Assembly: GCA_017403265.1 (NCBI GenBank)
Contig: JAFQOJ010000071.1
Span: 1 to 38,421, forward strand
From: Clostridia bacterium
Lineage (GTDB): Bacteria; Bacillota; Clostridia; Oscillospirales; Acutalibacteraceae
Direction of reading: 5' to 3'
DNA: 38,421 nt
Every line of letters starts with the position of its first letter. The first letter of the stretch is position 1. The position numbers were made by a program, and so were the translations under genes. This document shows positions 9,074-17,088 of this stretch, one piece after another. The notes below the pieces were generated by a model, which saw only the letters and a program-made list of their open reading frames with translations, was not told the origin of the DNA and did no database searches.

Positions 9074-10069
9074 TTAATTTTCATACATTTGCAAAATTTT
9101 CTTTGAACGCTGTATCACCATATCTTGAAGCTCCACAGGTTTTAAAACCTTAACTTCATCTGAAAAGTTCATAATAAAAGTGACAAGCGCTTCACTTACT
9201 GCCGCTTTAAAGGAAAAACAAAACTCGTTTTCGGTAACATTTGTAATGAAAATCTTTTCGCTAAAGCGGTCGACTACTGTTTTGGCAATTTTTTTATTAC
9301 AGCAAAGTTCTATAGTTTGAAGCTCACCTGAAAACATACCAAAAATTTTAGTGACATAGTCTGTAACATCAAAAACATCCTTATATTCGCTTACTTCACC
9401 GAAAAACCTTGCCGTTTCATCTATTATTTTTATTTTAAACATACGGTCAAGTCGCAAATGTAAAAGATTGTCATACTTTTCGTAATTTCCTATTAAATAA
9501 TAATGGTCGTCCTGCCAGGTTAAAGCGTAGGGACTTACCTTCATCTTCTTTGTAACATCTACAAAATCTCTGCCCGTAAGCTCGCGCGAGATATAATCAA
9601 ACTCAATCTTCTTGCCGTCGGCTACCGCGTCCGAAATCTTATCAATATTGTAAAAAATCTCTTCATTATTGCTTTTTTTAGAAAAATCTATATAAATATT
9701 TTTTTGTCTTTTTTGACGCGCGGTAACACTAAGCATAGAATCAAACTTTTTCACAAGTTCTCTCGTCTTTTTAGGTGTTATAAACTTAGCCGTTCTAACT
9801 GCGTCCGAAAGCAGATGAATTTCGGGCTCTTCAAACTCACGCGATGCTAAGAAATATCCCTTAGGTGAGCGGGAATAGATTATATCGTAACCGTAATCTA
9901 TAAGCGCCTCAATATCTTTATAAACCGATTTTCGTTCAGAAGGAATGTCCTTTTCTTCTAAGTATTTACAAATATCGTTAGCAGTAACGGGGTTTTGCTC
10001 ATCACTGTACTTTTTTAAAATATCAAGCACATATAAAATTTTCAGCTTTTGCCCATAAGCTTTTGACAT
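9074..10069 (-). CDS. HTH-WYL transcriptional regulator
   Basis: A 331-residue DeoR/YafY-type regulator. The N-terminal winged helix-turn-helix covers residues about 7-72 (VTANDICKYLEEKDIPSERK, then the wing YSRSPKGYF). The WYL domain covers about 145-225, with ALTWQDDHYYLIG at 182-194 (W-Y-Y-L form of the motif) and LRLDRMFKIKI at 205-215. A C-terminal extension of about 100 residues follows, as is common in WYL regulators. WYL domains sense small ligands or nucleic acids. It shares a 28-nt overlap with the RNase M5-like gene and has an AAGGCGG ribosome site inside it, so the two are translated together. The operon holds replication and uptake genes, so a DNA-damage or housekeeping role is possible; nothing here points to phage defence. 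Confidence 0.88.
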   Translation of the reverse strand: MSKAYGQKLKILYVLDILKKYSDEQNPVTANDICKYLEEKDIPSERKSVYKDIEALIDYGYDIIYSRSPKGYFLASREFEEPEIHLLSDAVRTAKFITPKKTRELVKKFDSMLSVTARQKRQKNIYIDFSKKSNNEEIFYNIDKISDAVADGKKIEFDYISRELTGRDFVDVTKKMKVSPYALTWQDDHYYLIGNYEKYDNLLHLRLDRMFKIKIIDETARFFGEVSEYKDVFDVTDYVTKIFGMFSGELQTIELCCNKKIAKTVVDRFSEKIFITNVTENEFCFSFKAAVSEALVTFIMNFSDEVKVLKPVELQDMVIQRSKKILQMYEN

Positions 10070-10644
10070 TCTAAAACCGCCTTTTCAAATTCTTCGTAAC
10101 TAAACATAGTATTAACCACACTAAGCATTGCATTAGGTGATAAATTTTCAGGTAAATTTAGATGCTTAAGCAGTATTTTACGGTTGCTTGCAGCATCATG
10201 ATTACCCGAAAGACCAAATAAAAACATATCTGTTTTAGTAATCGGTTTTGATTTTTGCGTAATATTCTCTACCGTAACACCACTTTTTAAAAAGGCTTCA
10301 CACAATATATCCCTACTAATGCCTTCTACCCCTAAAAAGCCCTCTTTTGAAGGAGCATTTTTGCGTTTTTCTTTACCCTTTAATTGCGGAACATAGACAT
10401 TATAAACCTTACCGCCGCCGCAAATATTTTTAATATGCGCGCGTATCATGTTGCCTGCCGAATCACTGTCGGTAAGCACTATTATACCGTTAGTTTGCGC
10501 AAAGGTGCGTATAAGCTCACACTTTTCCTTATCCTTAAAAATGCTGAATCCGTTAGTGGGGATAATCAGTGTATCGATAACGTTTTCAAGTGTGATTTTA
10601 TCATACTTGCCTTCTACTATAACAGGCATTTTAAGCTTAATCAA
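10042..10644 (-). CDS. RNase M5-like TOPRIM protein (DUF4093 type)
   Basis: The TOPRIM nuclease domain fills the first 110 of 200 residues: the acidic IVEGKYDK (Glu11), PTNGF (29-33), and the LTDSDSAGNMIR block (Asp59 and Asp61), the metal-binding triad of RNase M5. The following EGFLGVEGIS resembles the conserved stretch after the M5 TOPRIM core. The C-terminal 80 residues fit the DUF4093 tail. RNase M5 matures 5S rRNA in Firmicutes; that function is inferred. The frame extends to a GTG at 10653, but AAGGGTG there acts as the ribosome site, so the likely start is the TTG at 10644 (MIKLKMPVIVEG). The start overlaps the holA stop by 8 nt. Confidence 0.8.
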   Translation of the reverse strand: MIKLKMPVIVEGKYDKITLENVIDTLIIPTNGFSIFKDKEKCELIRTFAQTNGIIVLTDSDSAGNMIRAHIKNICGGGKVYNVYVPQLKGKEKRKNAPSKEGFLGVEGISRDILCEAFLKSGVTVENITQKSKPITKTDMFLFGLSGNHDAASNRKILLKHLNLPENLSPNAMLSVVNTMFSYEEFEKAVLECQKLMGKS

Positions 10645-11686
10645 GGTCTTCACCCTTAAGCGCTATAAACCCCAATTTAACTACTAGCTGTTCTAAAACT
10701 GTGCGTGCGTCACCTGAAAAGGATTTTAAGCTCTTATCGGCACCCCGCAAAGCGTTAAAGCTAAGCAGGAAACGGTTATGGTCAAATTTTCTTATATCCT
10801 GCATTGCATTTCTTATAACAAACTCGCGCCCAAAATAGCCGAATTCTTTTGCTATTTCAGCCGAATTCATACCACGCTCTTTTCCTACAAAAGCGCGGTA
10901 CATATCCACATAAAAGCCCGATATTGTGCTTAAAATCACAATAGGCTCTACCTTTAAATAAAAAAGCTCATCCAGCGTTTTAAGAGCTAAGGTCATATTA
11001 TATTCCACAATCTGTTTTGAAAGACTGTAAACACTTGCTTCTACCGTTTTAACCGATACTTCATCAACTATTTGCTTTGTAATTTCGCCATTGCCCACAA
11101 AAGCGCAGAGCTTGGAAAGTTCATTTTTAAGGGTATTTATATCTTCGCCCACCGTTTCCACAAGATACCTTGCAGTAGTTTGCGCTATCGTACAACCGCG
11201 TTTTTTGGCGCCGTTTTCAAGCATTTTTACAAGCTCGGGCACGGTTCTATGGTCAAGCTGAGCTGTGATACCGTTATTCTTTTCAGCTGTGGTCATAAGC
11301 TTTGAAAGCTTGGTATTCTTTTTAGCAACTACAGGGAGTGCATCGTAAAGCAAAATAAAAATACAACTGTCAGGCACTTCGGAAATAATTGTAGAAAGCT
11401 TATCATAATCGGATTTTTTGCACTTTTCAAAATCGTAATCGGTTAAGATTACTACCTTTTTATCACTCATAACAGGGAATTGCAGAACCGCATCGTAAAC
11501 CTCTTGTAAATCACATTCCGAAGGAAAACTTTGAAAATTGAAAATATCGTCTTTTTCTACATACATATCGATAATCTTGTCAGCATAGAATTTTTTAAGA
11601 TATCCGTCATCGCCGAATAATATGTATATGTTTTTTTCTGCCTTTTTTATTTCGCTTTTTAAAATCTGTTCCGAAATCGCGGGCAT
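10637..11686 (-). CDS. holA: DNA polymerase III subunit delta (HolA)
   Basis: Clamp-loader delta subunit, which opens the beta sliding clamp within the gamma/tau-delta-delta' complex. At about 349 residues it is typical. ILFGDDGYLKKFYADKI near the N-terminus is the degenerate P-loop region of delta (usually GxExYL). It is followed by AAA+-like domains I and II and a C-terminal collar domain (about 210-340, with AKEFGYFGREFVIRNAM). Two ATGs compete: 11695 lies only 2 nt from GGAGG, while 11686 lies 11 nt from it. I prefer 11686. The 5' end lies within the last codons of the comEC-like frame, and the 3' end overlaps the RNase M5-like start. Confidence 0.92.
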   Translation of the reverse strand: MPAISEQILKSEIKKAEKNIYILFGDDGYLKKFYADKIIDMYVEKDDIFNFQSFPSECDLQEVYDAVLQFPVMSDKKVVILTDYDFEKCKKSDYDKLSTIISEVPDSCIFILLYDALPVVAKKNTKLSKLMTTAEKNNGITAQLDHRTVPELVKMLENGAKKRGCTIAQTTARYLVETVGEDINTLKNELSKLCAFVGNGEITKQIVDEVSVKTVEASVYSLSKQIVEYNMTLALKTLDELFYLKVEPIVILSTISGFYVDMYRAFVGKERGMNSAEIAKEFGYFGREFVIRNAMQDIRKFDHNRFLLSFNALRGADKSLKSFSGDARTVLEQLVVKLGFIALKGEDLD

Positions 11687-13175
11687 ATTCCCCATTACCT
11701 CCTTCTACAACACGCTTTATTTCCATTTCTTTTAATTTTACCATATCGCCGCGCAGTTTACAAGCAACTAATACCCAAAAAGCCATAATTATTAAAAGTA
11801 TCGGTAAAATTATTGTAAACCGTGGTGTATCTACTGTGGAAAACGGCAGTGTCCCAAAAAAGTTAATCACAGCGTTTATATAACTTACCAAAAGCTCACT
11901 TATTTTATAAAACGGTACCGCTAAAATAGGAAACGCGAATCCTAAAATGCAAAAAATCATAGCATAGCTTGTAACATTTGCAATAAGTAAATTAGTTATC
12001 ACCGAAACACAGGATATATAACCAAAATAGTAAATTGTAACAGGTGCCGTAAAAATAAGGGTGCTAATGCTTATAATAACCGAAGAAAACACCGTTAACA
12101 AGAGCTTATTCTTTATAATTTTGCGTTCTTTTAACATTTCGATTACAGGTATTGAAACCACCAAAATTGAAAAGGTAGAAAGCACCGACAGTAAAAATGC
12201 AACACTGAAAATAGCGAAAGGATTTGCAAGATATATTAAACACACCGCAAAGCCCAAGGTATTTTCACTTGTATTTTCGCGGTTTAATATAAGCGCTAAA
12301 GCCATTAGAAAATAGGTTATCCCAGCCCTTAATATAGACATTGTAAAACCGCATATCGCCATTACCGAAACTGTAACAAAAACTATGGTTAATGCCTTTA
12401 AATATCGGTTATATAAGAATTTATTTATAATGTATAAAAACATTGATACAATAATAGATAAATGCATACCCGAAACTACCATAACATGCGCTACACCCGC
12501 GCATTTTACATTGTTATAAAAATCATCCGTAAAGTAAGATTTATCTCCTGTAACAAGTGCCATAACCGTAGCGGCTTCGCTAGCCTTATAGTTTTTAAAA
12601 ACTATATTCCTAATGTGCTTGCGAACACTGCCTATTAACGATAACACCACATCGTTTTCACCCGTGTTTTCAAATTCTTTAATATACCCTTTCAAAAAAA
12701 TTCGTTGTGAGTAATTGCTGTTTTTATATACCTTGCCTTCAATTCCCGAAATTAAAAGCTTCGCCTTTATTTTCTCTGAAAACTTAAAATTTCCGCTGTT
12801 ATAGGTTACCCGTATCTTTTCACCCTTGCTCAAAACATCGCTTTGTAATGTTTCAAAAATTGCCGAATAGTATTCACCGTAATTTTGCGGCGTGTCAGCA
12901 ATTACAAACTCTCCGTCTATTAAAACATCGTCATAACTTTCAAGCATTTTCGTCTTTCCTGCGGCTAAAAAACCGCTAACCGTTACTGCTAAAATCAAAA
13001 GTGCAGCAAAAATAATCTCACCACGGCTTCTTTTGTAGATTAGATAAAATATAAATACTAAAATAACAAGCGCTAAAACAAAAAGGGCCATTTCGGAATA
13101 TAGTGCAATCACCGAAATGACACTTGTGATTATAGCCGAAAGCAACATCGGCCTATCCTTTATAAATTGCAGCAT
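11607..13175 (-). CDS. comEC: ComEC/Rec2 competence channel lacking the nuclease-like domain
   Basis: A polytopic membrane protein of 522 residues. N-terminal helices are followed by a DUF4131-like OB region (about 75-180). The Competence domain (about 190-470) includes GVAHVMVVSGMHLSI (227-241), the hallmark ComEC segment, and GFTMSILRAGITYF. ComEC carries single-stranded DNA across the membrane during natural transformation. Full-length proteins are about 750 residues and end in a metallo-beta-lactamase-like domain. Here the last helix is followed by only about 50 charged residues (KKGRKKHIHIIRR at the end). The final 80-89 nt run inside holA in another frame, so the authentic C-terminus is uncertain and an upstream frameshift or 3' loss is possible. 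No other com genes are in view. Confidence 0.85.
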   Translation of the reverse strand: MLQFIKDRPMLLSAIITSVISVIALYSEMALFVLALVILVFIFYLIYKRSRGEIIFAALLILAVTVSGFLAAGKTKMLESYDDVLIDGEFVIADTPQNYGEYYSAIFETLQSDVLSKGEKIRVTYNSGNFKFSEKIKAKLLISGIEGKVYKNSNYSQRIFLKGYIKEFENTGENDVVLSLIGSVRKHIRNIVFKNYKASEAATVMALVTGDKSYFTDDFYNNVKCAGVAHVMVVSGMHLSIIVSMFLYIINKFLYNRYLKALTIVFVTVSVMAICGFTMSILRAGITYFLMALALILNRENTSENTLGFAVCLIYLANPFAIFSVAFLLSVLSTFSILVVSIPVIEMLKERKIIKNKLLLTVFSSVIISISTLIFTAPVTIYYFGYISCVSVITNLLIANVTSYAMIFCILGFAFPILAVPFYKISELLVSYINAVINFFGTLPFSTVDTPRFTIILPILLIIMAFWVLVACKLRGDMVKLKEMEIKRVVEGGNGEYARDFGTDFKKRNKKGRKKHIHIIRR

Positions 13176-13189
13176 TTTTAAACCCTTTA

Positions 13190-13218
13190 TTTACAAATAG
13201 ATTTTTTTGATGTATAAT
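13190..13218 (+). promoter_or_regulatory. Promoter of the DUF2975 gene
   Basis: TTTACA (13190-13195), 17-nt spacer, TATAAT (13213-13218), 31 nt upstream of the ATG. The region also separates the divergent comEC gene. Confidence 0.75.
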
Positions 13219-13249
13219 ATCTACATAACCTAATTTTAGGAGTGAAAAC

Positions 13250-13666
13250 ATGAAGAAAAGTAATACAATAAAGTTTTCAATTATGCTAAGTGAAATCTTT
13301 ATTCTTCTTTTAATAATATTAGCGGCTTCCCTGCCGTTTTTAACCACATGGTATGTTGAGCATTTTGCAAGACACGAAAACCTTGCTACTACCATTATGG
13401 TTACTTGCTACCCCTGTGCACCGTTTACAGGGCTTACACTATTTTATTTAAGACGTGTGCTTAAAAAAATAGATAAGGGAGACTACCAAAACCCCGATAA
13501 TATAAAGCACCTTAAATATATGGCAATTTGCTGCATTATAATTGCAGGAATAACCCTTGTGGCAGGTAGGTTTTATTTGCCGTTTTTCCTTGTGGCAGGT
13601 ACATTTATGTTTTTAGCGCTTATAATTTTTGTGTTTAGAAACATATTTATAAATGTGTTTAAATAA
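13250..13666 (+). CDS. DUF2975 family membrane protein
   Basis: A 138-residue protein with four predicted transmembrane segments (about 10-32, 46-66, 88-106 and 109-131). The segment LRRVLKKIDKGDYQNPDNIKHLKYMAICC, between helices 2 and 3, resembles the conserved loop of DUF2975 membrane proteins, which often sit beside a small Cro-type regulator. No such regulator is seen here, and the C-terminus stops shortly after the fourth helix (VFRNIFINVFK), without the acidic tail many members have. It has its own promoter and an AGGAG ribosome site. Function is unknown. Confidence 0.7.
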   Translation: MKKSNTIKFSIMLSEIFILLLIILAASLPFLTTWYVEHFARHENLATTIMVTCYPCAPFTGLTLFYLRRVLKKIDKGDYQNPDNIKHLKYMAICCIIIAGITLVAGRFYLPFFLVAGTFMFLALIIFVFRNIFINVFK

Positions 13667-13748
13667 ACTTTTTTCGACAAAAATCGACAAATTCTTTACT
13701 AAGCAATTATACCATTAACCAATAGATTGTGCAATAGTTTTTTAAAGT

Positions 13749-13782
13749 GATACGGCATAGCCAATTAAGGCTACGCCGTATC
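13749..13782. terminator. Bidirectional terminator hairpin (copy 1)
   Basis: GATACGGC-A-TAGCC pairs with GGCTA-C-GCCGTATC around an AATTAA loop, with one mismatch. It ends the HAD gene (7 nt away, minus) and probably the DUF2975 gene (plus; TCTTTCTTTTT follows). The core AGCCAATTAAGGCTAC recurs at 14713. Confidence 0.8.
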
Positions 13783-13789
13783 TTTCTTT

Positions 13790-14617
13790 TTAAAAATTAA
13801 TTTTATAGATTCCGCGGTCAAACCCGTCAATAATCTTAGCAATTGCGTGGTCGTTATTGCTTACGGTTATATAATCGGCAATAGCTTTTACTTCATCTAA
13901 TGCGTTTGCTACAGCAAACCCAAATCCCGCCTTTTTAATCATTGAAATATCGTTGTAATAATCCCCTACAGCAATCGTTTTGCCCATACCTATACCTAAA
14001 AGCTCAGCCATTTTACAAAGCAGTACACCCTTGCTAACGCCTTTGGGTAAAATTTCATATAGTCTTGGCTCGGAACAAATTAAATCAAATTTATGCGCCT
14101 TTGGATGATTTTTCAAAAATTTTTCAAGCATTTCAATCTGCTTTACATCCTTGTGGGCGAAAACCACCTTGAAAATGGGCTCTTTTACATCTTCATAACT
14201 GCAAGAAACATTTGGCAGTCCCGTTATGGCGCGAAACCATACCATAGCTTCATTATCCTTATTAAAATAAACTGCTTTTTCGGTATTAAGCTGTATCCCG
14301 ATTTCAGGCAACTGTTCATCCACTGCTCGCACAAGCTCAAGCGCTTCATTTGGTAAAAACACTTTCCAAAGATACTTTTCTTGAACAGGGTTATAAATAC
14401 CCCCACCGTTAATACACCCAATTGGCGCGTTAGGTTTTATAATACTACACATTTGTGTAGAAGTTTGCGGAACTCTGCCTGTAATAAAAGTAAACAAACC
14501 GCCCTCAGATTTAAAATATTCTATTGCCTCAAGATTTTGCTTTGACACAGTTTTATCATCAGAATATATTGTTCCGTCTAGGTCTGTACAAAAAAGCATT
14601 CCTTCAAATTTTTTCAT
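13790..14617 (-). CDS. Cof-type HAD-IIB sugar phosphatase
   Basis: A 275-residue HAD phosphatase of the Cof/YbiV group, which acts on sugar phosphates, FMN and similar cytoplasmic metabolites. Motif I is DLDGT (Asp12 nucleophile, Asp14). Motif II is TGR at 46-48. Motif III is Lys196 in KGVSKG. Motif IV is GDYYND (Asp219, Asp223). The type IIB cap lies between about 85 and 190. The substrate cannot be read from sequence. The ATG follows an AAAGGAAA site. The gene is monocistronic, between two related hairpins. Confidence 0.92.
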   Translation of the reverse strand: MKKFEGMLFCTDLDGTIYSDDKTVSKQNLEAIEYFKSEGGLFTFITGRVPQTSTQMCSIIKPNAPIGCINGGGIYNPVQEKYLWKVFLPNEALELVRAVDEQLPEIGIQLNTEKAVYFNKDNEAMVWFRAITGLPNVSCSYEDVKEPIFKVVFAHKDVKQIEMLEKFLKNHPKAHKFDLICSEPRLYEILPKGVSKGVLLCKMAELLGIGMGKTIAVGDYYNDISMIKKAGFGFAVANALDEVKAIADYITVSNNDHAIAKIIDGFDRGIYKINF

Positions 14618-14679
14618 ATATGTTTTCCTTTACTCTCTTTACGCTATTTAATATTTAATCAAAATTTCCAATAATGTTT

Positions 14680-14707
14680 ATTATACTGCCAAAAAGCAAA
14701 AAGTCAA
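14680..14707 (-). promoter_or_regulatory. Promoter of the HAD phosphatase gene
   Basis: Minus strand TTGACT (14702-14707), 16-nt spacer, TATAAT (14680-14685). The -35 box touches the neighbouring hairpin, leaving a leader of about 60 nt. Confidence 0.6.
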
Positions 14708-14733
14708 GGTGCAGCCAATTAAGGCTACACCTT
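14706..14733. terminator. Terminator hairpin (copy 2)
   Basis: AAGGTG-C-AGCC pairs with GGCT-A-CACCTT around AATTAA. On the minus strand T-rich sequence follows, so it can end the MerR transcript, about 73 nt downstream of its stop. The core is shared with the hairpin at 13749-13782. Between it and the MerR gene (14734-14806) I see nothing else. Confidence 0.7.
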
Positions 14734-14806
14734 ATCTTTTTTATGCCACTCTCGACAGTGCATAATTTAGCAAAAAGCACAAATAGGATAATAAATTTTC
14801 TTAAAC

Positions 14807-15544
14807 TCAGCAGTTATTGCTGTCAGTTCCGTCTGCGTATATCTCAACGCACAAACCTTTATGCCTACACTTCGGGCAGGTTAGTCGGCGCATTTTTGGA
14901 GTGTGGTACGCCCAAAACACTTCTCTAAAGCTGGGTTTAAATATCTCATGACATTCGGGGCAGATATAGGCAACATGCTTAAAATAATAGATTGAAACAC
15001 CTATTCCCCACGGAACCGCCACACAAGCCCAAACCACAAACAACCACCAAAGTCCGTTTGTAATCCATAGAATAATGGATATCCATTGCAGAGCAGTCAC
15101 GGGAATACCCGTAAGTACCATAGTTAGTCGCATTTTTGAAAGTTTGTTTTTATTTTTCATAATGTGTGCTATATCACCGATAGATTCAACAGAGAAATTT
15201 GGTGTATCTTTCAGCTCACGTTTGATAGTCTCTATGATGCTAAGCTTTTTCTGCTGTTGCTCAAATTCTTCCCTAAGTATCTGCTCTTGCTGTTCCAATA
15301 GAATGGAAATGATATTTTCAGGATGCTTTTCAGCAAACAATTCACCAATGCTGTTAATTGGAAGTCCTGCCTCACGAAGAAAGCATATAATCCGCATTTT
15401 CTTAAGGTCATCTTCAGAATATAGACGGCGGCCGCCCTCCGACAGTTCACTTGGTGTTAGAATATTTCTTGAATCATAATACTGTACCGTTCTTACAGAT
15501 ACTGAGCAGAGCTTTGCAATTTCTCCTGTTGTGTATTTTGACAT
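14807..15544 (-). CDS. Membrane-anchored MerR-family regulator with zinc ribbon
   Basis: A 245-residue protein. The MerR winged helix-turn-helix is at residues 1-70 (YTTGEIAKLCSVSVRTVQYYD, GGRRLYSEDDLKKMRII). A Gln/Glu-rich coiled coil follows at about 82-112. Two hydrophobic segments (about 140-162 and 165-187) come next, then a four-cysteine ribbon: CPEC at 195-198 and CPKC at 223-226. A MerR tied to the membrane with a metal-binding tail could sense envelope stress or a membrane-active compound (inference). The frame reaches a GTG at 15553, but AGGAGGTGA lies across it, so the ATG at 15544 is the start. The promoter has the 19-nt spacer and palindrome typical of MerR control. Confidence 0.85.
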   Translation of the reverse strand: MSKYTTGEIAKLCSVSVRTVQYYDSRNILTPSELSEGGRRLYSEDDLKKMRIICFLREAGLPINSIGELFAEKHPENIISILLEQQEQILREEFEQQQKKLSIIETIKRELKDTPNFSVESIGDIAHIMKNKNKLSKMRLTMVLTGIPVTALQWISIILWITNGLWWLFVVWACVAVPWGIGVSIYYFKHVAYICPECHEIFKPSFREVFWAYHTPKMRRLTCPKCRHKGLCVEIYADGTDSNNC

Positions 15545-15568
15545 AGCTTTCACCTCCTTACGCTGCCT

Positions 15569-15599
15569 ATTTTACAACATTACGCAGCGTAACAAGCAA
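15569..15599 (-). promoter_or_regulatory. MerR-type promoter with 19-nt spacer and operator
   Basis: Minus strand TTGCTT (15594-15599) and TAAAAT (15569-15574) are 19 nt apart, longer than normal and diagnostic of MerR activation by DNA untwisting. The spacer contains the palindrome TTACGCAGCGTAA (15580-15592, odd centre). Half-site-like repeats (TTACG(C)) also flank it at 15559 and 15604. Autoregulation by the downstream MerR is inferred. Confidence 0.75.
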
Positions 15600-15628
15600 T
15601 ACCTTACGCAAGGGGATTTTTTAAAAAT

Positions 15629-16357
15629 TTACTTTTTCATTTGCCGCAAGAACAACAATACTGCTAATATAAGCAATGCTACTGCATACCCAAGCACCCA
15701 CCATATATGCGGAAAAATACCGCTAAAATCGCCTAACAGTACCGCCCGTTCCATATTTACAGCGCGAACAAACGGCAGTGCATAGGAAATCTTCTTAAAA
15801 GTGCCACCCACAAGGTCAAGGTCAAACCAAACGCCTGACAACCACGCCGAAAGATTAGTAAGCAACGCGCCGCAAATACCGCCCACCTGCTTATCGGTAA
15901 ACACACTTCCGCAAAGAAGACCTAAAGCAATATAAAGAATGGATATTGGAATAATAAATACAACTGCATATAAAATATTAACCGTTATACTAAGTCCTAA
16001 AACAATTGCGGTTATATAACAAATAACGCATTGTGCGATTGCAATCGGAATAATAGGCAAGGTGTAACCCAGAATAAAATCTGTTGGCGTAAGCGGTGTA
16101 GTGTATAAGCGCTGAAGTAACGAGCTACCTCTGTCCTTTGCAATAATGGTTGCCGAAAATAGTGTCATAAACGAAAGACCGAAAACTGTAATACCCGGAG
16201 TTAAGCGTTGTATTTCGAACAACTCTACGGGGATATTCGCTTGTATGGCGCTTAGCAATGAAATCAAAACAAGGGGAAATCCAAGTCCAAAGAACAAATT
16301 CAACGGATCCCTGAGAATTTCTTTTGTGTTTCTGCTTGCAAATGTAAGCATTCTCAT
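15629..16357 (-). CDS. ABC-2 type transporter permease
   Basis: A 242-residue permease with six hydrophobic segments in the ABC-2 export pattern: a cytoplasmic amphipathic start (ASRNTKEILRDPLN), a first helix, the loop KDRGSSLLQRLYTTPLTPTDF (about 74-94; the conserved coupling region after helix 2), then four more helices ending in LLFLRQMKK. With the overlapping ATPase it should form an exporter of drugs, lipids or peptides. The ATG overlaps the ATPase stop (ATGA). The MerR gene begins about 85 nt downstream behind its own promoter, so read-through is possible too. Confidence 0.9.
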   Translation of the reverse strand: MRMLTFASRNTKEILRDPLNLFFGLGFPLVLISLLSAIQANIPVELFEIQRLTPGITVFGLSFMTLFSATIIAKDRGSSLLQRLYTTPLTPTDFILGYTLPIIPIAIAQCVICYITAIVLGLSITVNILYAVVFIIPISILYIALGLLCGSVFTDKQVGGICGALLTNLSAWLSGVWFDLDLVGGTFKKISYALPFVRAVNMERAVLLGDFSGIFPHIWWVLGYAVALLILAVLLFLRQMKK

Positions 16358-17082
16358 TTTATTACCCCCTTAACAATATTGATAAATGCCTGCTCGAAAT
16401 TATCCGTTTTTGCTATCTTTTTAATTTTCTCGGCAGTATCGCAAATAAGAAGCTTGCCATCCTTCATAATAGCAATACGGTCAGACAGTGTTTCTGCCTC
16501 TTCCATATAATGCGTTGTAAGAATAATTGTAACCTTTCCTTTTAAAGAACGAATTAAATCCCATAAATCACTGCGCGCAAGTACATCAAGTCCAAGTGTG
16601 GGTTCGTCCAAAAAAAGAATTTCAGGCTCACTTATAAGCGCCATTGCAATACTCAGTCTGCGTTGCCAACCGCCCGAAAGCTTGCCTGCTTTTTTCTTAA
16701 TAATAGCTTTCAACCCAAGCAGTTCGGTAAGCTCTAAAATTTTGGCGTTTGTTTTATCCTTTGTAAATCCATGCACACCACACATAAGCTCAAGATTTTC
16801 TCCAACAGACAGACCGCGTGCCACCGCTGTTTCTTGCGGAGAAACGGCTATTATTGATTTTACTGCAGCAGAATCCCTGCAAATGCTTTTACCGTTCAAA
16901 AAAGCATCGCCGCTTGTGGATTTTGTAAGGCATGACAGCATTTTAATAGTGGTTGTTTTACCAGCACCGTTTACACCCAGCAAAGAAAATAATTCGCCCT
17001 TGCGAACAGATAGGCTAAGATTATCTACCGCAACCACATCTTTATATTTTTTGGTTAAATTTTCAACCCTAATAGCTTCCAC
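16354..17082 (-). CDS. ABC transporter ATPase (DrrA/CcmA type)
   Basis: A 242-residue nucleotide-binding subunit with all motifs: Walker A GVNGAGKT (36-43), Q-loop SPQE (81-84), signature LSGGWQ (135-140), Walker B LFLDEP (156-161), D-loop GLD and H-loop His191. It is complete and should power the neighbouring ABC-2 permease. The signature has W where most members have Q (LSGGQ), a common variant in export ATPases. It begins 6 nt after the TetR gene, within one transcript driven by the promoter at 17692. Confidence 0.93.
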   Translation of the reverse strand: MEAIRVENLTKKYKDVVAVDNLSLSVRKGELFSLLGVNGAGKTTTIKMLSCLTKSTSGDAFLNGKSICRDSAAVKSIIAVSPQETAVARGLSVGENLELMCGVHGFTKDKTNAKILELTELLGLKAIIKKKAGKLSGGWQRRLSIAMALISEPEILFLDEPTLGLDVLARSDLWDLIRSLKGKVTIILTTHYMEEAETLSDRIAIMKDGKLLICDTAEKIKKIAKTDNFEQAFINIVKGVIK

Positions 17083-17088
17083 AATAGG

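Noticed and set aside
9074..10069. WYL gene as a sign of an anti-phage defence system
   Set aside because: Neighbours are housekeeping genes; no nuclease-helicase, toxin or CBASS/BREX component is present.
13153..13395. Minus-strand 80-aa ORF
   Set aside because: It covers the comEC start and the antisense of the DUF2975 gene, has no ribosome site and matches no family.
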